64,000 nt of DNA from Xanthomonas pisi DSM 18956 (GCF_001010415.1 NZ_JPLE01000058.1:1-64000); one strand, 5' to 3'; positions 17,863 through 27,725 are shown, counted from the first letter of the stretch. The notes: generated by a model from the letters alone, not told the origin. Made by a program: numbers and translations.

Positions 17863-18194
17863 GCGTTGCGCTGACCACGCTGTTGCTGTTCGTTGCCACT
17901 GCAGTGGCCGAACTGGTCGGCTGCTACCTTCCTTATCTATGGTTACGAAAAGGCGGCAGTGCATGGCTGCTGCTGCCCAGCGCGCTGAGCCTTGCGACCT
18001 TCGTGTGGCTGTTGAGCCTGCATCCGGCTGCCAGCGGACGCGTATACGCCGCCTATGGCGGGGTCTACATCGCCAGCGCCCTGATGTGGTTGTGGTGGGT
18101 GGACCGCATCACCCCGACCCGATGGGACCTGCTTGGCGCCGCCTGCTGTCTGCTCGGCATGGCCGTCATCATGTTCGCCCCGCGCACTGTCTGA
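17859..18194 (+). CDS. UPF0060 (YnfA-like) membrane protein
   Basis: A 111-residue inner-membrane protein with four predicted transmembrane helices (about 5-23, 32-50, 60-78, 88-106). The pairs [16 protein letters not shown] and [16 protein letters not shown] are typical of the UPF0060/YnfA family, which is related to small multidrug resistance transporters. Transport function is unproven. Its ATG overlaps the mazG stop (ATGA), so it is expressed with mazG. Confidence 0.88.
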   Translation: MSVALTTLLLFVATAVAELVGCYLPYLWLRKGGSAWLLLPSALSLATFVWLLSLHPAASGRVYAAYGGVYIASALMWLWWVDRITPTRWDLLGAACCLLGMAVIMFAPRTV

Positions 18195-18350
18195 GCCTGG
18201 TGGTCACGCGATCTGCGCACGCTGAAGCACTCGCCGCCCGGCACGGCAAGGGGCGCGAGCGTATCCCTGCACTGCAGCACCCCAGCCGGCGAGTTACGGT
18301 GCGGGTGCATACTGTTGCCGGGATCGACTCGTCACATGCAAGGGGGGCAC

Positions 18351-19316
18351 ATGTTTCCGACTTCGTTTTTGGCCATCGCCGTTCTGGTCGCCGGCGTCAT
18401 CGTGTTGTTCAAGACGGTGCGCATGGTGCCGCAGGGATTTCAGTGGACAGTGGAACGCTTCGGCCGCTACACCCATACCATGAGTCCGGGGCTGCACTTT
18501 CTGGTGCCGGTGGTCTACGGCGTCGGCCGCAAGATCAACATGATGGAACAGGTGCTCGACGTCCCCAGCCAGGACGTCATCACCAAGGACAACGCGGTGG
18601 TGCGCGTGGACGGCGTGGTGTTCTTCCAGGTCTTGGACGCCGCCAAGGCCGCCTATGAGGTCTCCAATCTGGAGATCGCCAGCATCGCGCTGGTGCAGAC
18701 CAATATCCGCACCGTGATTGGCTCGATGGATCTGGACGAATCGCTGAGCCAGCGCGAGACCATCAATGCGCAGTTGCTGAGCGTGGTCGACCAGGCCACC
18801 AACCCGTGGGGCATCAAGGTGACGCGGATCGAAATTCGCGACATCCAGCCGCCGCGCGATCTGATCGACTCGATGGCGCGGCAGATGAAGGCCGAGCGCG
18901 AAAAGCGCGCGCAGATTCTGGAGGCCGAAGGCTCGCGTCAATCGGAAATCCTGCGCGCCGATGGCGAGAAACAGGCCGCCGTGCTCGAAGCCGAAGGCCG
19001 CAAGGAAGCCGCCTTCCGCGACGCCGAGGCGCGCGAGCGTCTGGCCGAGGCCGAAGCGCGCGCCACCCAGGTGGTCTCCGATGCGATCGCCAACGGCAGC
19101 GTGCAGGCGATCAATTATTTCGTCGCGCAGAAGTATGTGGAGGCGTTCAAGGCGCTGGCCACCGCGCCCAACCAGAAGTTCGTGCTGATGCCGATGGAGT
19201 CCAGCGGCATCATCGGCTCGATTGCCGGCATCGCCGAACTGGCCAAGGAAGCGATCGGCAAGCCCGACGCACCCGCCGTGCGCGTGCCGCCGATGCCGCC
19301 GCGTGCCGGAGGCTGA
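18351..19316 (+). CDS. SPFH/band-7 membrane protein (QmcA/stomatin-like)
   Basis: A 321-residue stomatin-family protein. One N-terminal membrane helix (about 4-22) is followed by the SPFH domain (25-190, with [20 protein letters not shown]) and a long alanine/glutamate-rich coiled coil (185-245) used for oligomerisation. The ATG at 18351 has an AAGGGGGG site 4-11 nt upstream and is preferred over an ATG 36 bp earlier. It is followed 3 bp later by an NfeD-type gene, the classical partner. Together they are thought to form membrane microdomains. Confidence 0.9.
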   Translation: MFPTSFLAIAVLVAGVIVLFKTVRMVPQGFQWTVERFGRYTHTMSPGLHFLVPVVYGVGRKINMMEQVLDVPSQDVITKDNAVVRVDGVVFFQVLDAAKAAYEVSNLEIASIALVQTNIRTVIGSMDLDESLSQRETINAQLLSVVDQATNPWGIKVTRIEIRDIQPPRDLIDSMARQMKAEREKRAQILEAEGSRQSEILRADGEKQAAVLEAEGRKEAAFRDAEARERLAEAEARATQVVSDAIANGSVQAINYFVAQKYVEAFKALATAPNQKFVLMPMESSGIIGSIAGIAELAKEAIGKPDAPAVRVPPMPPRAGG

Positions 19317-19319
19317 GCC

Positions 19320-19754
19320 ATGCGCTGGGACGTTGTGATCTGGGCGGTGCTGGCGCTGCTGTTGATCGCCGCAGAGACCCTGGTGCCGGGAGCGTTCCTG
19401 CTGTGGATGGGGATCGCCGCCGCTGCCGTCTGCGCCCTCGTGCTCGTGTTGCCGGGCATGTCGATGCTGGTGCAGATCGTGGCGTTCGTGGTGCTCAGCT
19501 TCGTGTCGGTGCAGGTCTATCGCAGCTGGTTTCGCGGCAAGGGGCGGCAGAGCGATCGCCCCCTGCTCAACAAGCGTGCCGAGCAATTGATCGGCCGCCG
19601 CGTGCTGCTCGATCAAGCCATCCACGATGGCCGAGGCCGTGCCAAGGTCGACGATGCGTTCTGGGTGGTCAGCGGTCCGGACCTGCCCGCCGGCGCACCG
19701 GTGCGCATCGTCGGCGTCGATGGCATGACCTTGCTGGTGCAATCCAGCAGCTGA
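19320..19754 (+). CDS. NfeD-family membrane protein (YbbK-like)
   Basis: A 144-residue protein with two to three membrane helices in the first 65 residues and a C-terminal OB-fold NfeD domain (about 80-144; [17 protein letters not shown] and [16 protein letters not shown]). Short NfeD proteins are partners of SPFH proteins, matching the gene directly upstream at a 3-bp gap. It is likely the second gene of a two-gene operon. Confidence 0.88.
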   Translation: MRWDVVIWAVLALLLIAAETLVPGAFLLWMGIAAAAVCALVLVLPGMSMLVQIVAFVVLSFVSVQVYRSWFRGKGRQSDRPLLNKRAEQLIGRRVLLDQAIHDGRGRAKVDDAFWVVSGPDLPAGAPVRIVGVDGMTLLVQSSS

Positions 19755-19857
19755 TCGCCGGGACAGGGCGTACCACCCGGTCGCGCATTGCTGCAGCGCG
19801 GCGTGCGGTTGCCGGCTTGCGTCGTTCGGTGATCGCTGTGCCCGCGCGCACACACGG

Positions 19858-19888
19858 TTGCCCGCAACGACGGCAGGGCAGCGATAAT
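19858..19888 (+). promoter_or_regulatory. Candidate gcvT promoter
   Basis: GATAAT at 19883-19888 is a good -10 hexamer; TTGCCC at 19858-19863 is a weaker -35 with a long 19-nt spacer. Transcription would begin about 20 nt before the gcvT ATG. No glycine riboswitch core was found between the NfeD gene and gcvT. Confidence 0.35.
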
Positions 19889-19915
19889 GGGCATCTTTCC
19901 CTTGGACCGGCGCCC

Positions 19916-21025
19916 ATGACCCAGAAGACCATCCTCAACGACACCCATCGTGCGCTCGGCGCCAAGATGGTCGACTTCGGCGGTTGGGACATGCCGATCC
20001 ACTACGGCTCGCAGCTGGACGAACACCATCAGGTGCGTCGCGATGCCGGCATGTTCGACGTCAGCCACATGACCGTGGTCGACCTGCACGGCGCTCGCGT
20101 GCGCGAGTTCCTGCGCTACCTGCTCGCCAACTCGGTGGACAAGCTCAAGGTGTCGGGCAAGGCGCTGTACACCTGCATGCTCAATCCGCAGGGCGGGGTG
20201 ATCGACGACCTCATCGTCTATTTCATGACCGAAGACTTCTTCCGTCTGGTGGTCAACGCCGCCACCCGCGAAAAGGATCTGCAGTGGATCGGCGAACAGG
20301 CCGCACGCTTCGAGGTACGCGTGGAAGAGCGCGGCGACTTCGCGATGATCGCAGTGCAGGGCCCCAATGCGCGCGCCAAGGTCATCGATCTGCTCGATCC
20401 GGCCGACGCTGCGGCAGCGAGCAAGCTCGGCCGTTTCGCCGCCTTGCAGACGCGCTCGCGCGATGGCATCGATCTGTTTCTTGCGCGCACCGGTTACACC
20501 GGCGAAGACGGTTTTGAAATCGTGTTGCCGCAGGATGCGGCAGTCGCCTTCTGGAATGCGTTGCTCGCACAGGGCGTCAAGCCGGCCGGTCTTGGCGCGC
20601 GCGACACGCTGCGTCTGGAAGCGGGCATGAATCTTTACGGGCAGGACATGGACGATGCAGTGAGCCCGTACGAAGCCGCGCTGGCCTGGACCATCGCGCT
20701 CGACGAAGGCCGCGACTTCATCGGCCGGGCCGTGCTCGAAACGCAAAAGGCGCAAGGCGCACCGCGGCAGATGATCGGCGTGGTGATGGACGAGAAGGGG
20801 GTGCTGCGCCACGGCCAGAGCGTGTTCACCGCTGCCGGCCAGGGCGAGATTCTGTCCGGCACGTTCTCGCCAACGCTGGGCAAGGCGATCGCATTCGCAC
20901 GCGTACCGGCCGGCAGCATCGACGACCTGCGCGTGGATATCCGCGGCAAGCAGGTGCCGTTGCGCGCGGTGAAGTTTCCGTTCGTGCGCGACGGTCAGGC
21001 GCAGCCCGGCGTCCTCGGCGACTGA
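19916..21025 (+). CDS. gcvT: Glycine cleavage system T protein (aminomethyltransferase)
   Basis: A 369-residue folate-dependent aminomethyltransferase that takes the aminomethyl group from lipoyl-GcvH and releases ammonia and methylene-THF. Family signatures are [14 protein letters not shown] at the N-terminus, FDVSHM near residue 45 and [13 protein letters not shown] around residue 195. The ATG at 19916 agrees with the usual family length. gcvH follows 138 bp downstream; the gcvP gene is not in the window. Confidence 0.95.
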   Translation: MTQKTILNDTHRALGAKMVDFGGWDMPIHYGSQLDEHHQVRRDAGMFDVSHMTVVDLHGARVREFLRYLLANSVDKLKVSGKALYTCMLNPQGGVIDDLIVYFMTEDFFRLVVNAATREKDLQWIGEQAARFEVRVEERGDFAMIAVQGPNARAKVIDLLDPADAAAASKLGRFAALQTRSRDGIDLFLARTGYTGEDGFEIVLPQDAAVAFWNALLAQGVKPAGLGARDTLRLEAGMNLYGQDMDDAVSPYEAALAWTIALDEGRDFIGRAVLETQKAQGAPRQMIGVVMDEKGVLRHGQSVFTAAGQGEILSGTFSPTLGKAIAFARVPAGSIDDLRVDIRGKQVPLRAVKFPFVRDGQAQPGVLGD

Positions 21026-21032
21026 GTCGCCT

Positions 21033-21058
21033 GATGCCGGCCGCAGTCGGCCGGCATC
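21033..21058 (+). terminator. Hairpin between gcvT and gcvH
   Basis: A perfect 10-bp stem (GATGCCGGCC with GGCCGGCATC) with a 6-nt loop lies 7 bp after the gcvT stop. There is no T tract, so it may be an attenuating or mRNA-stabilising hairpin and not a full terminator. Confidence 0.4.
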
Positions 21059-21163
21059 CTGTCAGCACATGCAACCTGCCCATGCCGACACGCGTGCACC
21101 TGTCTTGTCGCGCGGTCTAAACTAACCACCTGTCCCCAACCCCAGTTTCCCCGGAGCACACCC

Positions 21164-21559
21164 ATGAGCGAGATCCCTGGCGACCTCAAGTTCCTCAAAT
21201 CCCACGAGTGGGCCCGCGTCGAAAGCAGCGGCCGCGTGACCGTCGGTATCTCCGACCACGCGCAGGGCTTGCTGGGCGACCTGGTCTACGTCGAACTGCC
21301 CGGCGTCGGCGATACCGTGCAGGCCGGCAACGGCGCGGCGGTGGTGGAGTCCGTCAAGGCCGCCTCCGACGTCTACAGCCCCGTCAGCGGCACCGTCGTC
21401 GAGGTCAACAGCGCGCTGAGCGACAAGCCTGAGACCATCAACGAAGACGCCTACGGCGAAGGCTGGATCTTCGTGGTCGAACTCGACGACAAGGAAGAGC
21501 TCAACGACCTGCTGTCGCCGGATGACTACGCCGAGCTGCTGGAAGACGACGACCACTGA
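21164..21559 (+). CDS. gcvH: Glycine cleavage system H protein
   Basis: A 131-residue lipoyl carrier that shuttles the aminomethyl intermediate between the P, T and L proteins. The lipoylated residue is K65 in [12 protein letters not shown]. The conserved start ([17 protein letters not shown]) and the EGWIF motif are present, and the length is normal for the family. A Shine-Dalgarno CCGGAG lies just upstream. A strong terminator follows 26 bp after the stop. Confidence 0.96.
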   Translation: MSEIPGDLKFLKSHEWARVESSGRVTVGISDHAQGLLGDLVYVELPGVGDTVQAGNGAAVVESVKAASDVYSPVSGTVVEVNSALSDKPETINEDAYGEGWIFVVELDDKEELNDLLSPDDYAELLEDDDH

Positions 21560-21584
21560 GTCCGTCGTCCCTGCTGCACACCGA

Positions 21585-21612
21585 TGGCCGCTCGCAGAGC
21601 GGCCATTTTTTT
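21585..21612 (+). terminator. Rho-independent terminator after gcvH
   Basis: Stem TGGCCGCTC / GAGCGGCCA with a 3-nt loop is followed directly by seven T residues. Confidence 0.9.
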
Positions 21613-22546
21613 GGGTGCGCTGCCACCGACGCGGTCGTGATGTGTGCACGAGAGCGTGATCGGATGGACGATTGCACGGTCGCCTGCAAGGCAGTCGGTG
21701 CTGACTTGATGCGATGCGCGCGGTTGCGTCCATGTCCGACGTGTCGACGCACCACCACCTGCAGGCCGGTGCGTCGGATTTCTGACGTGAGTCGTTCGTG
21801 AGGATCCGGCGTGTGCTCGGTGAAAAAAAATCGACGCGTGCAACGCGCGCCGACGACGGATCGATGTCGTGCGAGATGCTGCTGGCGATGCGCAAGCGCA
21901 CGTGCATGGCGATCGAACGGCGCAATAAGTTTGCGCATTTCTGCTTGTGCGACGCCGGAAGTGGAGTTGCCGGATAAAAAATTTTCAGCTGGCGGACAGG
22001 CGGCGGACGATGCCGCAACGTGCAGCGTGTGGCCGCAGCGTTACCGGCGTCGATGGCGTGCAGATTTGGAGCGGTTGAGAAAAACAGCGGAAAAGAAGTG
22101 CTTTTTCGAAAACGCTGTTGCGTGGGCGCTTGCTGCGAGCCCGCTCGGCGGGCTACGCGCGGTGTACTTGCCGGACCTCGATGGAGAAGATGGCGATGGT
22201 CGACTGAAAAAAAATTGCAAAAGAGTGTTGACAGTAAAAAAAAGCGTGATTAGGTTTCGCCCAGCAGACATTGCTGCGAAAGAGAGTGAGCAGAATCGAC
22301 ATCGAGCCGACACGCTTGTTCAAGACGTCCACCGAAGTACGCTCAAAGGTGGAGTCGGGTCCGCTTCTCTCCAGAAAAGCAGTTGTCGTTTCGACCACGC
22401 ACCCGTGTCGCCGTTCGATGCGGGTGTTTCTGTATCCGTCCCGTCGCGCATTACCTGCGGACGGTACCCGACGACGGCATGCCGGCGCGGGGTTTGGTTC
22501 AACTGGGCGTTTCAACTCCATAGTTCACTGACGAGGAGCCAATTAC
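21613..22546 (+). other. 930-bp gene-free region with A-tracts ahead of the H1-like gene
   Basis: No reading frame here has convincing coding character. The stretch is locally AT-richer than its surroundings and carries several A- and T-tracts (around 21825, 21975, 22080 and 22205-22245). Such tracts bend DNA and often mark nucleoid-protein or regulatory sites. It also contains the candidate promoter of the H1-like gene and its long leader. An unannotated small RNA is possible but no clear terminator was found inside. Confidence 0.5.
22228..22256 (+). promoter_or_regulatory. Candidate promoter of the histone-H1-like gene
   Basis: A consensus -35 TTGACA (22228-22233) is followed after 17 bp by TAGGTT (22251-22256), embedded in A-tracts. 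Transcription from here would give a leader of about 285 nt before the H1-like start codon. Confidence 0.5.
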
Positions 22547-22999
22547 ATGGCCACTAAAAAAGCTGCGAAAAAGAAACCCACCGCCAAAAAGGCAGTGAAG
22601 AAGACCGCCGCCAAGAAGGCGACCAAGAAGGTCGCCAAGAAGGCAACCGCCAAGAAGGCAGTGAAGAAGACTGCTGCCAAGAAGGCCGTCAAGAAGACTG
22701 CAAAGAAGGCGACCGCCAAGAAGGCAGTGAAGAAGACCGCCAAGAAGGCAACCAAGAAGACTGCCGCCAAGAAGGCAGTGAAGAAGACCGCGAAGAAGGC
22801 GACCAAGAAGACTGCCGCCAAAAAGGCCGTCAAGAAGACCGCCAAGAAAGTCGCCAAAAAGGCAGTAGCGAAGAAGGCGACCAAGAAGTCCGCCACCAAG
22901 AAGACTGCTGTGAAGAAGGTCGCCAAGAAGAAGCCGGCCGCTCGCAAGAAGAAGGCCGCTCCGGTCGCGCTGCCCGCAACTCCGGCACCGCTGATCTGA
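22547..22999 (+). CDS. Histone H1-like lysine/alanine-rich DNA-binding protein
   Basis: A 150-residue protein made almost entirely of KKAxKKT-type units ([23 protein letters not shown]), ending in [22 protein letters not shown]-like low-complexity sequence. It resembles the C-terminal domain of eukaryotic linker histone H1 and bacterial AlgP/Hc1/BpH1-type proteins. It should bind DNA non-specifically and compact the nucleoid. GAGGAG lies 10 nt upstream of the ATG. The repetitive coding sequence is prone to length change by recombination. A long leader precedes it and a terminator follows closely. The cellular role in Xanthomonas is not known from the sequence. Confidence 0.88.
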   Translation: MATKKAAKKKPTAKKAVKKTAAKKATKKVAKKATAKKAVKKTAAKKAVKKTAKKATAKKAVKKTAKKATKKTAAKKAVKKTAKKATKKTAAKKAVKKTAKKVAKKAVAKKATKKSATKKTAVKKVAKKKPAARKKKAAPVALPATPAPLI

Positions 23000-23028
23000 T
23001 TTGTAACACCCGATCGCCGTAAACATCG

Positions 23029-23067
23029 AGCTCTCTCCCCGACGCCCAGCGGGGAGGGAGCTTTTTT
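23029..23067 (+). terminator. Rho-independent terminator after the H1-like gene
   Basis: A 12-bp stem (AGCTCTCTCCCC with GGGGAGGGAGCT, one G-T pair) with a 10-nt loop is followed by six T residues. Confidence 0.9.
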
Positions 23068-23702
23068 ATTGGGCGACACCGTGGCCAGGCCCGTTGCAGC
23101 GCGCGAATGCCAGCCGCTCTTGAGGCGACGCGATGTGGGTCTGGCGCCTTGCCGGCAACGGCAACGACAGTGCCAGACCGGCGATGGCTCGACGGGATGT
23201 CGCGGCGAATCGCTGGGTCCGGCGCGTCGGGCGCGCCGCCCACCCGCTGACCGCCTTGGAGGCGGCGATGATTCCAGGCTGTGCCGCTATCGGTGGCGCT
23301 AGCGGAACTCATCAAGGATCTTCCCGTCGTCGCCCGGCGGTGCGATTCCTCGAACCACCGCTCTTCCGGATGCAATGACCGGTCGTCGTGCTCGCACTAC
23401 CCGTACCTGCAGTCCGAGCACGAAACTGCCAGACGACTTGGTTGGACGCGTCGTGGCGTAGCGTCGGGTGTCGGAGGTCCAGTGATGAAACCGGCAGCGG
23501 TCGCGGTACAGCGCACGCATCCCGCATCGATCTGCTGTCCGGTCGCTGCAGCCGCTGCTGTCGTCGCAACGACGACGAACGAAGTCCTGCCGTCCTTCCC
23601 TGGTGAAGGATGAGCTTGCAGCGCTTGCACCAGGCGGTCTGCCCGGCGCCTGCCTGCCGAATTGCACGCAATCCACCTGCACTTCCCGGCGACCAGAAAC
23701 GA
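23068..23702. other. Gene-poor stretch
   Basis: About 635 bp between the H1-like terminator and the terminator of the converging hydrolase. Several short frames are open on both strands, but none resembles a known protein or has a good start site. It may be decayed sequence. No RNA gene or mobile-element end was recognised. Confidence 0.5.
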
Positions 23703-23726
23703 CACAGGCGGCCAAGGCCGCCTGTG
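23703..23726 (-). terminator. Hairpin terminator after the serine hydrolase
   Basis: CACAGGCGGCC and GGCCGCCTGTG form an 11-bp stem 40 bp after the hydrolase stop. The minus-strand tail (TCGTTTC) is moderately T-rich. Confidence 0.55.
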
Positions 23727-23765
23727 GTCATGCATCACGCGCCGCGTCGGTTGCGACGCTTCAAC

Positions 23766-25145
23766 TCAACGCGGCGACGCCACCGACTTGCCGGACGATG
23801 CGCCCTTGCCGGCCGGGTCTGCCTTCTCTGCCAGCATGTTCTCGCTACCGAAATCGCCGTCCACATCGATGTCCAGCCAACGCTTGGCCGGCAAGCCGAG
23901 TGCGCGGTCCAGGATGGTCGGCAGCATGCCGGAGGGCAGGCCGCTTTCGCCGTTCCACATGATGGCGATGCCGACGTCGCGCTCGGGCAGCAACGCGACC
24001 AGGCCGCGGTAGCCCTGCACCGCACCTGCATGGAAGATCACTTGATGGCCTGCGTAGTCGAACACGCGCCAGCCCAGCGCGTAGCTGGCCGCGTCCACGC
24101 GCTCGTGGCGCCAGCCCGAACGCATTTCGCCTGGCGTGGAGATCAACGGCGCATGCAAGGTCGCCAGCAGCGGCGCAGGCAACACGTCGGGGCGATGGCC
24201 GGTATGGGCGAGCAGCCACTGCGCCATGTCGCTGGCGCTGGCATTGACGCCGGCTGCAGGAGCGAGACGGTAATAGGTGGGCTTGGGCGTCAGCGACACC
24301 CAACCGTTGCGGCTACGCACATGCGGGCGCGCCCAATGCGGGCTGGCCTGGATGCCGGCCAGGCCCATGCTGGCATCGTTCATGCCGAGCGGCTTGAAGA
24401 TGCGGCGCTCCACCGACTGCTCGTAGAAGCTGCCGGAGGCGGCAAAGACCACATCGCCAACCAGGCTGAAGGCGACGTTCTGATACGCATAGCAGTCGCC
24501 CGGCGCACACCGCAGCGGCGCGGCAGCCAGCTTGTGGCTCAGCGAGTAGTAGTCGACGTTGGATTCGATATCGCGGTCGTAGGCGTTGCGGGTCAGGCCG
24601 ACACGATGGCTGAGTACCTCGGCGACGGTGAGCTGGCGGGTGGCGAGGTTGTCGCTCAGCTGGAAGCCGGGCACGTAGTCGACCACCTTGCTGTCCCAAC
24701 GCAACACGCCATCGTTGACCAGCAGGCCGGCCATGGTGCCGGCGAAGGCCTTGGACAGCGACGCCAGGCGGAAGACGGTATGCGCATCGACCGGCTGCGG
24801 GTGATTGACGTCGGTCACGCCATAGCCGCGCGCACTGAGCACCTTGCCGCCCTGCACGATGGCCATCGCCATACCGGGGACGCGGTTGCCGTAGGTCAAC
24901 TGATCGGCCATCGATTCGAATGCCGCCACGTCGAAGCCGGCGGCCGGCGCCAACACGCTGCTGGCCGGCAACGAGCTGCGATACGGAAGCGGGGCGGTGG
25001 GCGACTGCGCAAGCGTTGCAGGCTGCAGCGCAGAAGCGGTGGGCGCGGGCGTCTGTGCCGTGGAAGAGAGGGCCAGAGGCAATAACGCCCCGAGCAGCCC
25101 GATGGCCAACGGACGGAACCGTCGGCGCCTGCGCATTACTGTCAT
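23766..25145 (-). CDS. Exported serine hydrolase, beta-lactamase class C / PBP4* fold
   Basis: A 459-residue member of the beta-lactamase-related serine hydrolases (Pfam Beta-lactamase). Poly-arginine followed by a hydrophobic stretch (residues 5-30) is a signal sequence or anchor. The active-site motif S129-L-S-K132 and a Tyr-x-Asn equivalent in YQNVAFS are visible. A C-terminal YALGWRVF / HAGAVQGYRG segment is also typical. The family includes D-alanyl-D-alanine peptidases, esterases and AmpC; the substrate is unknown. The ATG at 25145 is chosen because the signal peptide begins there, although the frame is open to 25232. The 328 bp upstream hold no gene. Confidence 0.82.
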   Translation of the reverse strand: MTVMRRRRRFRPLAIGLLGALLPLALSSTAQTPAPTASALQPATLAQSPTAPLPYRSSLPASSVLAPAAGFDVAAFESMADQLTYGNRVPGMAMAIVQGGKVLSARGYGVTDVNHPQPVDAHTVFRLASLSKAFAGTMAGLLVNDGVLRWDSKVVDYVPGFQLSDNLATRQLTVAEVLSHRVGLTRNAYDRDIESNVDYYSLSHKLAAAPLRCAPGDCYAYQNVAFSLVGDVVFAASGSFYEQSVERRIFKPLGMNDASMGLAGIQASPHWARPHVRSRNGWVSLTPKPTYYRLAPAAGVNASASDMAQWLLAHTGHRPDVLPAPLLATLHAPLISTPGEMRSGWRHERVDAASYALGWRVFDYAGHQVIFHAGAVQGYRGLVALLPERDVGIAIMWNGESGLPSGMLPTILDRALGLPAKRWLDIDVDGDFGSENMLAEKADPAGKGASSGKSVASPR

Positions 25146-25473
25146 GGTTGTGCCGCCTGTTCCACTGCCTGGAGCGATTCTAGCGCCGCGCTTTGCAATA
25201 GCACAAACTGCCGGAAGATGAATGGGCATCATATTGATCCTATTGACGATTTGGGTTCAGAAATCGCGCCGTTCAAGGCCGTGGCAACGCCCCGAAGGTG
25301 CTGCGCAGTGGGTTGCAAGCGCCGTGCCGGGCGCCCCACGCGCGCGTCGCAGCGTCCTGCCTCCGCTGCTGGTGGTGCTGCGCTGCATCGGCTAACTTGC
25401 GCGCTACTTCGTCAGGGGCTGCCGCTGCCATGTTCTTGCTGTCGGGCTCGTTCGCACGGGGGCTATTGACGCC
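25146..25473. other. Divergent intergenic region
   Basis: It separates the divergent serine hydrolase and MFS-like genes and must contain both promoters. A short AT-rich patch around 25220-25260 is the likeliest promoter area. No palindrome or riboswitch was recognised. Confidence 0.4.
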
Positions 25474-26847
25474 ATGACCAGTCCCTCTGCACCGCACTCG
25501 GCGGTTGGCCGTCTGGGCGCTGCACTGCGCAGTTCGCCACCGCTGGCGTGGTCGTTCCTGTATTTCTTCTGCCTGCTCAGCGGCTACTACGTGCTGCGCC
25601 CGGTGCGCGAGGCGATGGGTGCATCGTCGGATGTGGCCGCGTTGTTTCCGGCCGGCATGATCGGTTTCTTCACTGCGCACGGCATGCCGCTGAAGGATTT
25701 CACCTTGCAGGTGCTGTTTACCTGCACGTTTCTGATCATGCTGCTGCTGCAGCCGGTGTATGGCGCGCTGGTCAGCCGCTATCCGCGGCGCGTGTTCCTG
25801 CCGGTGGTCTACGGTTTCTTCATTGCGACCCTGCTGCTGTTCTACGTGCTGTTCGACACCGGCGTGCCAGGGCGCGGGATGGCGTTCTTTTTGTGGCTCA
25901 CGGTCTTCAACCTGTTTGCCGTGGCCGTGTTCTGGAGCTTCATGGCCGATGTCTTCAGCAATGCCGAAGCGCGCAACTACTACGGCTATATCGGCGCGGC
26001 GGGCACCCTGGGCGCGTTTCTCGGGCCGATCCTCACCCGCACCCTGGTCGAGCGCATCGGCATTGCGCATCTGATGCTGGTGTCGGCCGGGTTCCTGACG
26101 GTCTGCGTGGTGTGCGTGCTGCGCTTGCGCCTGTGGGCGGTGGCGCGTGAACAGGAGCGCCAACTGGACTCCGGCGAAGTCCCGATCGGTGGCGACGTGC
26201 TTGGCGGCCTCAAGCTGATCGTGCGCGAGCCGTTGCTGCGTTGGCTGGCGCTGATGACCTTGTTCGGCGTGGGCGTGGGCACCTTGCTCTACAACGAGCA
26301 GGCGGCGCTGGTGCGCAGGCTCTATACCGATGCGGCGGCCAGCACCGCGTATTACGCCAGCATCGACCTGGCGGTCAATGCGCTCGCCCTGCTGCTGCAA
26401 TTGCTGGTGACGCGCGCGCTGCTGTCGCGCTTCGGCATTGCACCGGCATTGCTGATTCCGGGAGTGGCCATCACCTTGGGGTATGCGGTGCTGGCGGCCT
26501 CGCCGTTGCCGCTGATGATCGCCATCGTGCAGGTGATCACGCGCTCGGGCGAGTTTGCGCTGGCCAAGCCGGCGCGCGAAACCCTGTACACGCGGGTCAG
26601 CCGCGAATGGCGCTACAAGGCCGGTGCGGCGATCGATACGGTGGTCTATCGCGGCGGCGACCTGAGCTTTGTGTGGATCCACAAGCTGGTGTCGGGCCTG
26701 GGGTCCACTGCGGTGTTCGGGGTCGGGCTATTGGCGGCAGCGGGCATGACGCTGGGCACGTTCGGCCTGCTGCGCGAAGCACGCAAGCTGCCTGCAGAGC
26801 GCGATGCTGTGGCGGACGGGCGGGCAGCGGAGTCGCAGGGCCGATAA
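25474..26847 (+). CDS. MFS transporter resembling ATP/ADP carriers (NTT-like)
   Basis: A 457-residue integral membrane protein with about 12 hydrophobic segments. The start LAWSFLYFFCLLSGYYVLRPVREAMG and the central FAVAVFWSFMADVF followed by GYIGAAGTLGAFLGP resemble the TLC/NTT-like MFS proteins distantly related to nucleotide translocases. The many non-parasitic bacterial homologues are uncharacterised, so nucleotide exchange should not be assumed. It stands alone between the divergent hydrolase and the DUF1304 gene. The C-terminal 25 residues are hydrophilic. Confidence 0.75.
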   Translation: MTSPSAPHSAVGRLGAALRSSPPLAWSFLYFFCLLSGYYVLRPVREAMGASSDVAALFPAGMIGFFTAHGMPLKDFTLQVLFTCTFLIMLLLQPVYGALVSRYPRRVFLPVVYGFFIATLLLFYVLFDTGVPGRGMAFFLWLTVFNLFAVAVFWSFMADVFSNAEARNYYGYIGAAGTLGAFLGPILTRTLVERIGIAHLMLVSAGFLTVCVVCVLRLRLWAVAREQERQLDSGEVPIGGDVLGGLKLIVREPLLRWLALMTLFGVGVGTLLYNEQAALVRRLYTDAAASTAYYASIDLAVNALALLLQLLVTRALLSRFGIAPALLIPGVAITLGYAVLAASPLPLMIAIVQVITRSGEFALAKPARETLYTRVSREWRYKAGAAIDTVVYRGGDLSFVWIHKLVSGLGSTAVFGVGLLAAAGMTLGTFGLLREARKLPAERDAVADGRAAESQGR

Positions 26848-27155
26848 CGCCCTGGGTGTGCGGCTGCGGTGTGGCTGCGCGCTGGAGACTCATGCAGCGG
26901 TGACGCACACAGCGCGTGCGGCCAATCGCTGATGCCTGATGTCGCTTGCACGGGACATCCATCCCGATGCGATGCGCGCCATCGGCGGCCCATCGATGAC
27001 GGCCCGCATGCGCCGCCGCTCACCCTGCATCGTCCAGTGCTGCGCCGGTGACGCCAGCGCGTTGCGATGCACCGGTCGCACGCTGTGCGTCTTGCCAGGC
27101 AGATGGCGCCGCATCGCGGCTATGCTTGCCGCCACGTCCACACGACTTTCTCGCC
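26848..27155 (+). other. Intergenic gap
   Basis: About 308 bp between the MFS-like and DUF1304 genes. No convincing gene, terminator or operator was recognised; open frames on both strands look like shadows of GC-rich composition. Confidence 0.4.
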
Positions 27156-27509
27156 ATGTCCCTGTTCGCGATCATCGCCGGCATCCTTGTCGGTCTGCTG
27201 CATGTCTACATCCTGGTGCTGGAGATGGCGCTGTGGACGCACCCAGTGGGTCTGAAGACCTTCCGCAACACACTGGAGAAGGCGCAGGCCACCCGCGTGC
27301 TGGCGGCCAACCAGGGCCTCTACAACGGCTTCCTGGCCGCAGGCCTGCTTTGGGGCGCGCTGGCAGCACGGGCCGATGTGCTGAGCTTCTTCCTGGGGTG
27401 CGTGGTGGTGGCGGGTTGCTACGGCGCCTACAGCGTCAACCGCCGCATCTTCTTCGTGCAGGCGTTGCCGGCGTTGATCGCACTCGGCCTGGTGTGGCTG
27501 CCGCACTAA
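27156..27509 (+). CDS. DUF1304 small membrane protein
   Basis: A 117-residue protein with four hydrophobic helices (about 3-22, 50-70, 73-92, 97-115). The motifs LHVYILVLEMALW near residue 15 and NQGLYNGFLAAGL near residue 53 are the DUF1304 signature. The function of the family is unknown. The ATG at 27156 starts directly with the first helix. The frame is open 108 bp further upstream, but that extension is arginine/cysteine-rich and looks non-coding. Confidence 0.85.
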   Translation: MSLFAIIAGILVGLLHVYILVLEMALWTHPVGLKTFRNTLEKAQATRVLAANQGLYNGFLAAGLLWGALAARADVLSFFLGCVVVAGCYGAYSVNRRIFFVQALPALIALGLVWLPH

Positions 27510-27700
27510 GCCGGCTTGCTCGCTGCCCGCGGGAGCCGGCTTGTCTGCGAGGAGGCGTTACCGGCAGCACCTTGTCGTGGGCAAGCCCGTTCCTGCAGCA
27601 GCCCGGAGCGCAGTTGCTGTGAACTGGTCGAAGGCGACGCCGTCAGGTCGCGCAGTCGCGGGATGGTCGGTCTCCAAGATCGCCAATCTCCACAAACGCC

Positions 27701-27725
27701 GACGGCGGGCTGTAAGCCCGCCGTC
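27701..27725 (-). terminator. Hairpin downstream of fadE
   Basis: A perfect 11-bp stem (GACGGCGGGCT with AGCCCGCCGTC) with a 3-nt loop lies 25 bp past the fadE stop. The minus-strand tail GGCGTTTG is only weakly T-rich. It may also serve the converging DUF1304 gene. Confidence 0.5.

Noticed and set aside
19755-19915. Possible glycine riboswitch before gcvT
   Set aside because: The conserved glycine-aptamer core was not found; only a candidate promoter is visible.
21811-22557. 248-residue frame upstream of the H1-like gene
   Set aside because: No start site or family resemblance; it runs through A-tracts and the probable promoter and overlaps the next start codon.
23281-23613. 110-residue frame in the gene-poor stretch
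   Set aside because: No ribosome site, no conserved motif, and overlapping open frames on the other strand of equal quality.
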